Origin: Methanomethylovorans sp041447285
GTDB taxonomy: Archaea > Halobacteriota > Methanosarcinia > Methanosarcinales > Methanosarcinaceae
DNA length: 64,000 nucleotides
Reading direction: 5' to 3'
Assembly: GCF_041447285.1 (NCBI RefSeq)
Contig: NZ_JBGMEB010000012.1
Location: forward strand, 1 to 64,000
The notes beneath the pieces are model-generated. The model searched no databases. It saw only the letters and a program-made list of their open reading frames with translations, and was not told the origin of the DNA. Numbering within the stretch: the first letter of the stretch is position 1; each line of letters opens with the position of its first letter. Below are positions 34,923-44,900 of this stretch, piece by piece. The translations under genes were made by a program, and so were the position numbers.

Positions 34923-36650
34923 TTAATCCTCATACAGTGAAGCGATGACACCTGAAAACCGGATTCCAAAATTCTGGTCCATTATTTTCTCCCACAATTC
35001 TGGAAAAGTATCAAGTAATTCAGTGATGTTGTTCTTAAGATATCTCAGATAATTTTCAGTTCCAGGGTCCGATGGAGCTATTACATGTTCTTCCATTTCT
35101 TTGCTTCCTATAATACCCCATTTCCCATATTTCAAGTAATTCTCCAGTAACTCCGTCGCAACTACAGCGTCATGAATATCGCCAAGATTGTCCTGCAGTG
35201 CTTTGAGGTCCTTGACCAAGCTGTTTGTTTTATCTCCCAGGACTTCCTCGAAGAATTCTAAAGTGTATCTTAGTATCTTCACGTCTATGCGTAAAGCATG
35301 CAACATCTCATAGGAAGGTTCAGATTCATGTACAAGATCATCATATGCCCTCACCGCAGCAAGTTGCTTATATAATAGAGGGGGCAGCACATCCCTTACT
35401 CTGTGGGGCAGGGGTTTTCCATCCTTGTCTGTCAAGGATTCATCCCATTGTTCTTCTTTTTCCAGTACTTTTGTGAATTTTGTCTTGAACTTATCATACT
35501 TGCTGCTATCAAGATGCAGTAGCATAAGCCCCCTTGCTTTATCTCTCTCTATCAAAAGAGTATTAATAAGTTCGTCAAGTTCTGACTGCCTCTCGTCTGG
35601 CAGCGAATCGATATATTTTAGTATCCTTTCCATGAACACATCCAGATCTCTCACGGATCCAAGTGACTTACGTGTTGTTTTAATGCTCCTGAAAAAGGGT
35701 TTCATTACATCCATGTCCAGATGGCCATTGAATACCTGCAATACAGAACGCATACGCATGGCTGCCACCCTCATGTCATGCAGCTCTTCTATATCTTTGC
35801 CCAGCATTGTGCCGCGTTCATGTTTAAGCATTCTTCCAAAATGAAATCTCAATATCTTATGGGCAGCTTCACGCATGTGGTCGTCTTTTTTGATATCAGT
35901 TCTTTTCATTACATGGAAGGTTTTGACATTTATTACAGGAGTGCTTTCCTCTGGAATATTGTCAGTAGTTGTTATAAGGTCATCTACATTATCCCCTGCT
36001 TCTAGGGTCAGATCCGTCATTGTTTCTGGGAAAGTTGTTTCTGGAACACTCTCTGTCGCTGATTCCACTGTACAGTTTTTATCTTTTTCTGTTTCATCTA
36101 TTATGATCTCAACATCGCCCAAATATATCTCTTTTTCAGCACCTGTAGAGCTCCACTCTGAAAATTCGTTTGTTGGATTAATTATCTGGGAGATCATCAT
36201 ACTGCTAAGAGCTGCTGTTAATTGACTTTCTCCGGAAAACATAGTGTTTTCCCTGTCAATGTTCTCCGTCTCTGGCTCACACTGAGCAGGAACTGGATTA
36301 TTTCCGGACTCTTGGAATATCATATTTGACAATAGGAAAAGAGTCCCTAAAGCATGAGCAACCATTACATATGCCACTTCAGGATAAAACCAGTTATCTG
36401 GATAAAGCAAAATAAAACCAAGAATGCCTGAAGCAGATAGCATAGAACCAGTTGACAATATAACTATCTTGTTTATCTTCCCAGGAAATAGCAGAGTCAT
36501 CCCCAATAGCATAAACATAACACCTGCTCCTACAAACCCTACAGCCAAGAATATCTGGCCAGGTCCTGAGAATCGGTTAATACTTTTGAAAACCGTATAT
36601 ATTATTGCAAATGCTATGCAGATGAAGCCTATAATGCTCATTAAAAGCAT
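34923..36650 (-). CDS. Membrane-anchored CHAD-domain protein
   Basis: Residues 1 to about 115 form four transmembrane helices. An acidic linker follows to about 265 (many Glu/Asp/Thr, low complexity), then a CHAD domain to the end. CHAD signatures are LHDMRVAAMRMRSVL in the first half and LHALRIDVKILRYTLEFF in the second, with LQDNLGDIHDAVVA. CHAD domains bind polyphosphate through basic helical faces. With ppk1, ppx, PPK2 and CYTH nearby, it probably anchors polyphosphate or its enzymes at the membrane. ATG at 36641 is an alternative start. Confidence 0.82.
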   Translation of the reverse strand: MLLMSIIGFICIAFAIIYTVFKSINRFSGPGQIFLAVGFVGAGVMFMLLGMTLLFPGKINKIVILSTGSMLSASGILGFILLYPDNWFYPEVAYVMVAHALGTLFLLSNMIFQESGNNPVPAQCEPETENIDRENTMFSGESQLTAALSSMMISQIINPTNEFSEWSSTGAEKEIYLGDVEIIIDETEKDKNCTVESATESVPETTFPETMTDLTLEAGDNVDDLITTTDNIPEESTPVINVKTFHVMKRTDIKKDDHMREAAHKILRFHFGRMLKHERGTMLGKDIEELHDMRVAAMRMRSVLQVFNGHLDMDVMKPFFRSIKTTRKSLGSVRDLDVFMERILKYIDSLPDERQSELDELINTLLIERDKARGLMLLHLDSSKYDKFKTKFTKVLEKEEQWDESLTDKDGKPLPHRVRDVLPPLLYKQLAAVRAYDDLVHESEPSYEMLHALRIDVKILRYTLEFFEEVLGDKTNSLVKDLKALQDNLGDIHDAVVATELLENYLKYGKWGIIGSKEMEEHVIAPSDPGTENYLRYLKNNITELLDTFPELWEKIMDQNFGIRFSGVIASLYED

Positions 36651-36761
36651 AGGTTTCTTTGAAATGCTATCCCCTCATGATCCATAGGTAATCGTATGTT
36701 TCCTGATAAATAAAGTTTTGTGCATAGATCGAAATGAAGAAACTTAGGCACGTGCATTTCT

Positions 36762-37106
36762 TCAAGGCTTAAGGCTCTTAAGCTTCCTTAAAGTGCCCTG
36801 TATTATTTTCTTCTGCATCTCAAGCCGTTTTATTTCTCCTTTTAACATGCGGCTTTGAGGAGTAGAATCTTTGTGTTTTTTCATTTTCTTTTGGAATGAT
36901 CTGATGTTTGTTTCCACATCCTGTTTCACTTTTTCCCTGTCCTTCAGTATAGCATTTACTGGGCATACTTTCACGCATTTTCCGCAATATATGCAAATGT
37001 GGTCATCAATGACTGCTTTGCCCTTGGACATAGAAATAGCATCCACAGGACATCGTTTAACACACTTCTTACAGGAAATGCACTTCTTCTTCAAAATCCA
37101 GGGCAT
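36762..37106 (-). CDS. 2[4Fe-4S] ferredoxin with charged helical tail
   Basis: Two classical cluster motifs, CISCKKCVKRCP and CIYCGKCVKVCP, occupy residues 1-55. The remaining 60 residues are highly charged and helical (NIRSFQKKMKKHKDS and following), unlike a plain ferredoxin. It lies 111 bases upstream of the CHAD gene on the same strand. A redox role linked to the polyphosphate genes is not evident; shared transcription is possible. Confidence 0.8.
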   Translation of the reverse strand: MPWILKKKCISCKKCVKRCPVDAISMSKGKAVIDDHICIYCGKCVKVCPVNAILKDREKVKQDVETNIRSFQKKMKKHKDSTPQSRMLKGEIKRLEMQKKIIQGTLRKLKSLKP

Positions 37107-37228
37107 ATGGTGTACCTCTTACTTCTAGGGGGTCTGCAAAGGAAATATCTTCAATTCATATATGTTGTGTAATTGGTCTTTTACTTTTTCCCCTATGTGA
37201 TACCTCAAAAAAATAAAAATCTGCTGAG

Positions 37229-37242
37229 GATATATTATATAT
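37229..37242 (+). promoter_or_regulatory. TATA region before the MgtC/DUF4010 gene
   Basis: The run TATATTATATATGG lies about 50 bases upstream of the start at 37289 and is a good archaeal TATA candidate. Confidence 0.4.
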
Positions 37243-37288
37243 GGGGTCTAATTCATATTCTCTTTTACATAAGTAAAGAGAAGGCACC

Positions 37289-38596
37289 ATGCAAACAGTG
37301 GACTTAATTAATCAATTTGGATTTGATCCGTTTCTGGTAGGTTTCTTTGAGAAACTGGGTGTTTCTTTGATGATAGGAATACTAATAGGCATAGAACGTG
37401 AGCATTGGAGAACAAGTAAAAAGATCTATGCAGGTGTCCGAACTTTTACTATTACATGTCTTATTGGGATGCTTGCCACATTCATGCAGCCTTATGTTTC
37501 TTTTGATATTCTGCTTATAACTACTGTTTTTATGGTCTTTTCCTGCATTCTTATAGTATACGCAGTGAATGTAGTTTATGGGCGTTCAGGACTTACCAGT
37601 GCTATTGCACTCTTTTTCACATATCTTTTGGGTGTTCTGGTCGGTATTGGCATGTTCCTTGTTCCAATTGTCTCTGCTGTTGTTCTAACTTTTGTGCTGA
37701 TCGAGAAAAAACCATTACATTCATTGGCAGAGCATTTATCCGAGGGTGACATCGCAGGTGCTTTGAAGTTTCTGGCAGTTGTTTTTGCATTATATCCTCT
37801 GGTACCAAGTGAACCGTTATATGATGTACTCTATCTCAAATCAGCTATACTCATTGTTGTCCTTGTATCCTCTATTAGTTTTGTGAACTACCTTTCTCTA
37901 AAAAAGATGGGTTCCAAGGGGGGAATCGCTTATTCCGGTCTTTTGGGTGGTCTGGTAAGCAGTGAAGCTACTATCGTAGCACTGGCTAACATCTCACGCA
38001 GAAGGGTCCACCTTACTGAAAATGTGTACATAGGCTCTATGCTTGCTGTTATATCCATGTTCATCAGGGATGTCGTGATCGCTGTAATAGTAGACACCAG
38101 CGGAAAAACTGCACTTCTTATGCTCCCTCCCTTCTTATTAATGGGATTTATCACGATTATGCTTGTCTTGTTTGAAAGGCAGAAAATGGAAGTTACTGAG
38201 GAGACACTTGAAATTGGATCTCCTTTTGCCCTTGGACCTGCTTTTAAGTTTGGTTTGGTATTTTCATTATTTCTGTTACTTGCAAATACAGCCAATACTT
38301 TTGCAGGACCAGTAGGTACTTACGCTACAGCTTTGGGGGGCATAGTGAGCAGCGCAGCAGTTACTGCATCAGTAGCATCTCTTGCACTAGGGGGAAATAT
38401 CTCTTATCAAACAGCCGCTGAAACTGCAGTAATGGCAAGCATCATAAGCACACTGACAAAACCGGTGTTCATTAAAGTAACAGGGTCTAAGGAGTTGTTC
38501 AGCAGGTCTCTGCGACCATTTATTTTAATAGTCATTATCGGTAGCCTTGCTCTTATAGTTTGGAGCATGCTCCAGCATGGCTTAATATTAAGGTAA
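37289..38596 (+). CDS. MgtC/DUF4010 membrane protein
   Basis: A 435-residue protein with about a dozen helices. The N-terminal MgtC-like part shows GVSLMIGILIGIEREHW and GVRTFTITCLIGMLA; the C-terminal DUF4010 part shows GLLGGLVSSEATIVALA and GGIVSSAAVTASVASLA, a duplicated glycine-serine motif. Such proteins are linked to Mg2+ or ion homeostasis. Its position within the polyphosphate cluster fits a role in cation balance, since polyphosphate is stored as a Mg salt; that link is inference. GAGAAGG precedes the ATG. The PPK2 gene follows after 25 bases. Confidence 0.8.
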   Translation: MQTVDLINQFGFDPFLVGFFEKLGVSLMIGILIGIEREHWRTSKKIYAGVRTFTITCLIGMLATFMQPYVSFDILLITTVFMVFSCILIVYAVNVVYGRSGLTSAIALFFTYLLGVLVGIGMFLVPIVSAVVLTFVLIEKKPLHSLAEHLSEGDIAGALKFLAVVFALYPLVPSEPLYDVLYLKSAILIVVLVSSISFVNYLSLKKMGSKGGIAYSGLLGGLVSSEATIVALANISRRRVHLTENVYIGSMLAVISMFIRDVVIAVIVDTSGKTALLMLPPFLLMGFITIMLVLFERQKMEVTEETLEIGSPFALGPAFKFGLVFSLFLLLANTANTFAGPVGTYATALGGIVSSAAVTASVASLALGGNISYQTAAETAVMASIISTLTKPVFIKVTGSKELFSRSLRPFILIVIIGSLALIVWSMLQHGLILR

Positions 38597-38621
38597 ATTG
38601 AGAGTTTTAAGAGTGGTCTAA

Positions 38622-40100
38622 ATGCTTGAGAGTGTTGATCTATCGTTGCGTATGAGCAAGGGGGAATATAAGGCCCAGATAGAAGACCTATACATTCGTA
38701 TAGGGGAACTGCAGCGAAAGGCTTGGAAAATGAATATACCAATCATCATTGTGTTCGAAGGGTGGCATGCCTCTGGAATGGATAGTATTATCAATCGCTG
38801 TATGTTAGCATTTAATCCAATGGGCTTAAGGTTCCATGTGATAGTAAAACCTACTGAAGAAGAATCTAAGAAGCCGAAATTCTGGAGGTTCTGGCAAAAA
38901 ATACCGGCATATGGGAAAATCGCTATATTTGAAAGAAGCTGGTATAGCCGGAGCATAATTGAATCTTTTGATAAAAGATCAAGGTATAATGAATTGGATT
39001 ATTACGTAAAAGAGATAAACAAATTTGAAAGGCAGCTTACAGATGATGGATATCTTCTTATGAAATTCTTCATGCACGTCAGTCAAGAAGAGCAAGCTAA
39101 AAGACTTAAGTTATATGAAAAAAAAGGTATACCAATTTCTGTTGTCAGTGAAGAATTAGATTATGAGAACGAGTACAAATGCTATTTCACTTTGGTAGAT
39201 GAAATGATCCAAAAAACTCATTCATCGCATTCTCCTTGGACAATAGTGGAAGCAGAAAACCTTAATTACGCAACTATCAAAACCCTCTCTACAATCCTTG
39301 TTACAATGGAAAGCTATATTATAAGCAGATTAAAAAGTAACATCTCACTACTTGTTTCAAAAAGTATCGCTGATTTTATCTCATCTTCAAATGGACTATT
39401 AAATGCAGATCTTTCTTTGATGATAGAAGACGAAAGATATGAACGAGAAAAGGATCTCTATCAAAAAATACTTGGTGAACTTCAATATGAACTTTTTCAG
39501 GAAAAAAGACCTCTAATGGTTGTCTTTGAAGGCTGGGATGCTGCAGGTAAAGGTGGAAACATAAGGCGTATAGCTGAGAAACTTGACCCACGGCTTTACA
39601 AGGTTGAACCTATTGGAGTTCCCAACGATTATGAAAAGAGCCATCATTATTTGTGGCGCTTTTACAGGAGAGTGCCTGATGCTGGTCACATCACCATATT
39701 CGACAGGAGTTGGTACGGAAGGGTTCTTGTAGAACGGGTGGAGAATTTTTGTCAGGAAGAACGATGGCAACAGGCATATGAGGAGATCAATGAATTTGAA
39801 GAAACTCTTACTGATTTTGGAACAATAATTGTGAAATTCTGGTTGCATATCGATAAGGAAGAGCAACTTAGAAGGTTTCAGGACAGGGAAAGTATTCCTG
39901 AAAAACAATGGAAGATCACTCCCGACGATTGGAGAAACAGAGAGAAATGGGATGATTATCTCAAAGCACTTGACGAGATGCTCTTAAAGACAGATACTAA
40001 ATATGCTCCCTGGACAGTAGTGGAGTCTAACGATAAAAGATATTCCAGGATAAAGACTTTAAGTACATTGGTAGGTGCCATCGAAAAGCACCTACGGTAA
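38622..40100 (+). CDS. Double-domain PPK2, polyphosphate:AMP phosphotransferase type
   Basis: Two PPK2 modules are fused in tandem (492 residues), the arrangement of PAP enzymes that make ADP from AMP and polyphosphate. The C-terminal module has a complete Walker A (EGWDAAGKGGNIRR, near residue 305) and the DRSWYGRVLVERVE Walker B/lid. The N-terminal module carries a degenerate loop (EGWHASGMDSIINR, no P-loop lysine) but keeps ERSWYSRSI. Only the second module is therefore likely to be catalytic. It follows the MgtC/DUF4010 gene by 25 bases and converges with the CYTH-HD gene. Confidence 0.87.
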   Translation: MLESVDLSLRMSKGEYKAQIEDLYIRIGELQRKAWKMNIPIIIVFEGWHASGMDSIINRCMLAFNPMGLRFHVIVKPTEEESKKPKFWRFWQKIPAYGKIAIFERSWYSRSIIESFDKRSRYNELDYYVKEINKFERQLTDDGYLLMKFFMHVSQEEQAKRLKLYEKKGIPISVVSEELDYENEYKCYFTLVDEMIQKTHSSHSPWTIVEAENLNYATIKTLSTILVTMESYIISRLKSNISLLVSKSIADFISSSNGLLNADLSLMIEDERYEREKDLYQKILGELQYELFQEKRPLMVVFEGWDAAGKGGNIRRIAEKLDPRLYKVEPIGVPNDYEKSHHYLWRFYRRVPDAGHITIFDRSWYGRVLVERVENFCQEERWQQAYEEINEFEETLTDFGTIIVKFWLHIDKEEQLRRFQDRESIPEKQWKITPDDWRNREKWDDYLKALDEMLLKTDTKYAPWTVVESNDKRYSRIKTLSTLVGAIEKHLR

Positions 40101-40110
40101 AATCTCGGTA

Positions 40111-41358
40111 TCAGCTTTCTGCTTTAAAATCTATCATCTGATCAAAGATCAAACGCCATAGGTCGCTTTTTGTGTCTGCTCTGTCAGCATCAATAGTGGC
40201 TCCTTGCCCTTTGATTAGTATCGTCACATTGTAATCTTTTACAAAAATTTTATGTAAATCGGAATGCATGCGACTGTAATCCATGCCATCTGCAATGCGT
40301 ATGAGAGCTGCTATTTTAAGAACATTCTTTTGCATTTCTTCCGGCAGCTTTCCAAAGGTTTTAGTCCTTAATTTATCCAGTCTTTTTGCAGTTATTTTTT
40401 TCTTATGCAGAAAGGTTGTCCACACTGCAAAAGGCCAGAATTTCTCTGGTAATTCACTAGGTGGAGAATGCATCAGAATGTCTCTGCCAGCTTTATGATG
40501 GTCCTGCACATCTTGATATATTCCTATATCATGTACAAGGGAGCATATCCATATTACACGCCGATACTCATCCCCTAAACCATGTATAGCTTTGAGTTCA
40601 TCAAAAAGCTTGAGTGCATTCTCCGTTACTTTCCGGGCATGCTCCCTTTCTATATGGTACTTCTCAAAAAGGATTTGTATGGCCATAGGTGTGGCATCAG
40701 GTTCTTTTTTGGTTACAAGCTCGTTGTCAGCTCCATTAAGTAACATGATACCATGTTCAAACTTTGAAAGACTGCCAGGAATGAGGCCAAATTCTTCTTT
40801 TAATAAAATTACAAGAGTTTCCAGTTCATTCTGATCCACACCTGGTAACAGCTCTACCTCGATTTCCTGATATGCTTTGTCTTTTCCTGTAACACTGATC
40901 TTTACATCATCGAGGCTAAGTTCAGCAACCTCTTTCTCTCTATCTATATCGAATATTTTCCTATTATTTCTCAAATGGCTTACATTAAACAATGGAACTA
41001 GAGAGTTTTTTCCCACGATCTGTGAAAGAAAGTTTTTCATCTCTGATTCTTCCCACTTTTCAAGAGGCATATCATGGGTAAGAGTACATTCCATCTCTTC
41101 TCTTCGCCTTATGCCATCTTTTCCGGCACCTCCCAGGGATTTGAGAGTATAAACAATACTTTGTCCTTTTTCTCTCCGCCTTAGATAATATCCTTCATAC
41201 ATGATTATCATGTCTGATGTATCCAGATATGTATCTTCTAATTCATTCTTGATTGGAATATCAAGTCTGAACTGACCGATAGTTGGAGTATTTAGAAAAA
41301 GATTAAATGTGTCCTTATCTGGAACGGAGAATTTAGCTTCTATTTCCATCTGTACCAT
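40111..41358 (-). CDS. CYTH-HD fusion protein
   Basis: Residues 1-205 form a CYTH (triphosphate tunnel) domain with the EIEAK signature at 5-9, YLRRREKG near 59 and EIEVEL near 165; family members hydrolyse inorganic triphosphate or make cAMP/ThTP products. Residues about 225-415 form an HD-type helical domain with H240, SLVHDIG (His-Asp at 276-277), HHKAGRDIL (287-288) and LIRIADGMDYSR (352-363). This second half resembles the C-terminal domain of long Ppx/GppA proteins. The fusion would suit breakdown of short polyphosphate. It converges with the PPK2 gene, with 10 bases between stops. Confidence 0.8.
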   Translation of the reverse strand: MVQMEIEAKFSVPDKDTFNLFLNTPTIGQFRLDIPIKNELEDTYLDTSDMIIMYEGYYLRRREKGQSIVYTLKSLGGAGKDGIRRREEMECTLTHDMPLEKWEESEMKNFLSQIVGKNSLVPLFNVSHLRNNRKIFDIDREKEVAELSLDDVKISVTGKDKAYQEIEVELLPGVDQNELETLVILLKEEFGLIPGSLSKFEHGIMLLNGADNELVTKKEPDATPMAIQILFEKYHIEREHARKVTENALKLFDELKAIHGLGDEYRRVIWICSLVHDIGIYQDVQDHHKAGRDILMHSPPSELPEKFWPFAVWTTFLHKKKITAKRLDKLRTKTFGKLPEEMQKNVLKIAALIRIADGMDYSRMHSDLHKIFVKDYNVTILIKGQGATIDADRADTKSDLWRLIFDQMIDFKAES

Positions 41359-41462
41359 AAAATAATCTGTTTATTGGTATTTAGCATTTTTTGAAAAAAA
41401 CAAACTGATAAGAATTAGGTACTTAAAAAATGACAACACAGGGATAAAACCCTGTGTTATAC

Positions 41463-41963
41463 TTAAACGAATTGAGTCAGTTGTTCTGTCTCATAGTCGG
41501 AAAGGACATTTCTCAGGTCCAGCAGGATGAGCAAGCGGTCATCGAGCTTTCCAACTCCTTGCATATAGTTGGAGGACACACCAGATCTTATTATATCTGG
41601 TGCAGCATCTACACTGGAACTGGGAATACGCAGTACTTCACTTACGGAATCCACCATCATGCCGATAATCTGATTTTCCAGTTCCACGACAATAACCTTA
41701 TATTCATCGTTCTTATCGCAAGACTGGATGTCGAATTTCTTTCCAAGGCTGATCACAACTATGATCCTTCCCCTCAGATTGATTACACCTGCTACATATT
41801 CAGGAGCTTGGGGTATGACTGTTATCGCAGGCATTTTTATTATCTCCTGCACTGCCATAATATCTACTCCAAACTCTTCCTCTCCTAGCCGGAATATCAC
41901 AAGCTGCAGAAGGTCACTGTCAGCTTGTTTAGCCATTTGAGTTTTTTGCATGAGAGTGTTCAT
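41463..41963 (-). CDS. cheW: CheW chemotaxis coupling protein
   Basis: CheW links chemoreceptors to the histidine kinase CheA. The 166-residue protein shows the CheW fold: LQLVIFRLGEEEFGVDI, VQEIIKMPAITVIPQAP, GVINLRGRIIVVISLG, and the end ILLDLRNVLS. It begins 17 bases downstream of the large chemoreceptor gene on the same strand, so the two form a unit. CheA and other che genes are not in the window. Confidence 0.93.
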   Translation of the reverse strand: MNTLMQKTQMAKQADSDLLQLVIFRLGEEEFGVDIMAVQEIIKMPAITVIPQAPEYVAGVINLRGRIIVVISLGKKFDIQSCDKNDEYKVIVVELENQIIGMMVDSVSEVLRIPSSSVDAAPDIIRSGVSSNYMQGVGKLDDRLLILLDLRNVLSDYETEQLTQFV

Positions 41964-41980
41964 TCGTTATCCCTTCATTT

Positions 41981-44900
41981 TTAAATATGCGTAGACCGAG
42001 AGCTAGCGGAGCTGCAAAGTGCCTGTTTCTTTTGTGTATATCCACTCGTTTTTCTTTGAGCAGCGTGCCCGGAAATCTCTTCTCCCTTCCGGGAACTATT
42101 TTTAGGTTCTGAATCGGTATTGTCCAGAACGAATTTCTTCACAACAGACATCATGTTGTTTGCCACTAATGCCAATTGTTCTGCTGATTTCGCAAGCTCC
42201 TGCATACCTGCAGTCTGCTCCTCAACTGCCGCTGATGCCTCCTCGGTACCTGCCGCTGATTCTTCGGAAATAGTAGACACTTCTTCTATAGAGGCTGTGA
42301 TCTCTTCTATAGATGCTGATTGTTCCTGAGCTGCTGCAGCAATCTCCTGGACCATCATTGCTATCTCGTTTCCTCCCTCTACAACTTTTTCCATACTTGA
42401 GGTAGCTTCGTTCATAGCGGCAGAACCTTTTGCGACTTCTTCAGAGCTTCTGTTGATGGAGGTAACTGCATTACTTGTACCTTCCTGTATGTCATGGATA
42501 AGACCTGCAATTTGTTTGGCAGCATTACCCGAATCTTCAGCCAGCTTGCGGACTTCGTCTGCAACCACTGCAAAACCACGACCGTGTTCGCCTGCACGTG
42601 CTGCTTCTATGGCAGCGTTAAGAGCAAGCAGGTTTGTCTGATCTGCAATGCTTGTTATCAGGCTTACTATTTCGCTAATCTGGCTTGATTTCTTGTCCAA
42701 TTCCTTGATCACATTTCCAGCTTCTGCTTCAGCCTTTTGAATGGCTCCCATCTTCACAATGAGTTCCCCGGCCGATTTGCGCATTACTTTAATCATTTCG
42801 TTGGACTGGGCGGCTGTCTCTGCAGCTTTTTGTGAATTGGAAGCAACCTCTTGCACGGTCTTGGTCATGTCAACCATTGCCCTAGATACGTCGCTGGTCT
42901 TAGCTGCTTGGTCCTGCGCACCTTTTGATATTTCGCCCACTGTTTCAGCTATCTGATTTGATGCAGCTGTCATTTCTTCACTGGAAGCAGACATGGATTC
43001 TGCTGTGGTGGATACATTATTACCACCTTCACTAACGAGTGCTACAATCTCATTGAGTGAAAGCCTGCAGTTCTCTATACCGTCGGTGATGCTCTTAAAG
43101 TCTCCAACACCTTCAACTTCCACTCTGCGTGTGAGGTCATTATTAGATATTGCACTCAGCACCTCGCTGGAATCATTTATCAGTGCCTGTATGCTATCAC
43201 CAAACTGATTCAGTGTATCGGCCAGGTTCCTGAAATCACCCTGAACCTCAATATCCATCCTTGTGGACAGATCACCTGCTGCATAGGAATCTACCACTTT
43301 TGCTGCTGCATTTAGAGGCTCTATGACTGCATCCAATGTATCATTGACACCTTTTACTATAGCTCTATATTCTCCCTGATGTTTCGATGCATCTGCCCTT
43401 GTTGCCAACTTTCCTTCGACTGCAGCTTTTGAGAGCATATTTGCATCAGTAATCATTGCTCCAACGGCTGACTTCACCTTTGTCAGGTTGTCATTTATTT
43501 TCACAAAGTTTGCCTTTGTTTCTTTTGTATACTCGTTGGCTTCGGCAATGTTCATATTCATTTCAAGGTTTCCTCTTGCCAGCAGGTCAAGATTTGCTGA
43601 TAAGCGGTCTACTTCTACATTTGTATAGTCCCTAGTCTCCAATATGGCCGTGAGATCTGTTACAGTTTCAACATAACCTATCTTTTCGCCTCTTCTATTC
43701 TTCAGGTAAGCTGTATCCTGCTTGCACCTCAAACCACACCAATCGAAGTAGCTCTGGTTTATTCCCTTATGCAGCTGTTTTATACCGCAACCTTCTTTGT
43801 TACAAATATTCGCATTTGCTGAGCTACAAGGCATTCCTTTTGCTTCGCTTCTATCACTAACAGTGCCTGAGTCTGTCATTAGTTTCTCAAATGCTTTGTT
43901 CAAGAATACCCAGTTCATATCGTTATCTATTACATGAATTGGGAACGGTACTGCATCTATTATAGCCTCGTACCAATCTGTTTTATCCACTACAGTGTCA
44001 AGAGTTTCGTTAACTCCTTCAACTATATCTCTATACTTGCCCTGATGCTTAGTCACATCTGCTCTAGTATCAAAGTTGCCTTCTGTTGCAGCCTTTGAGA
44101 GCATAAGAGAATCATCCACTAGCCTCTGTATGTTCTCCATCATCTTGACACAAGCAGGGATCAACTGGTCATTAGCGGAAAGCCTGCCTATTTTTTTGTA
44201 TTGTTCCATTTCATGGAGGTCGCCGGCTGCCACATTTATAAAGGCGTTCTGCACATTGATTATTTTCTGTCTGAGTTCATTTGTAGCTTTTGCGACATCT
44301 GCAAATATTCCCTGATAATGGCCTTCTACTTTTAGTGTACAATCATTCACTGCCAGAGTTTGCATTACTTTGTCACTTTCTACAAGTCCACCCAGGCCAT
44401 CGATACATGCATTAATGTTATTCTTGATCTCGTTAAAGTCACCTTTGTATTCATCCGTGATCTTTTGCGGGATTTCTCCTCTTGAGATAATGGCAACCTT
44501 GTCAGCAGCAACATTTAGTGGATCAACTAGTGCATCCATTGAATAGTTTACAGCTTTGACAGCTTCTTCGAATTTACCCTTGAATCTGGTAGCATCAACC
44601 CTGTGATCGAGTCTGCCTTCTTCGGTAGCCTTTCCCAATGCAAGGAATTCATCAGTCAGGCTCAGTACATTTTCCATCAGCTTTATGGTATTTGGCAACA
44701 ATTCATCATTAACAGATCTCTTTCCTGCTTTCTTATAGCGTTCAAGGTCACTGAAATCGCCTCTTGCCATGAACTCAAAGGTACGGGTGATATTTACAAG
44801 GCGGGCACGTGTCTCGTTAACTGCAGCAGCATTTTCCGCAAATATGCCTTGGTATTTATTGTCAGCCATAGTTGCGCTGTGGTCGTTGACAGCCAGTTTC

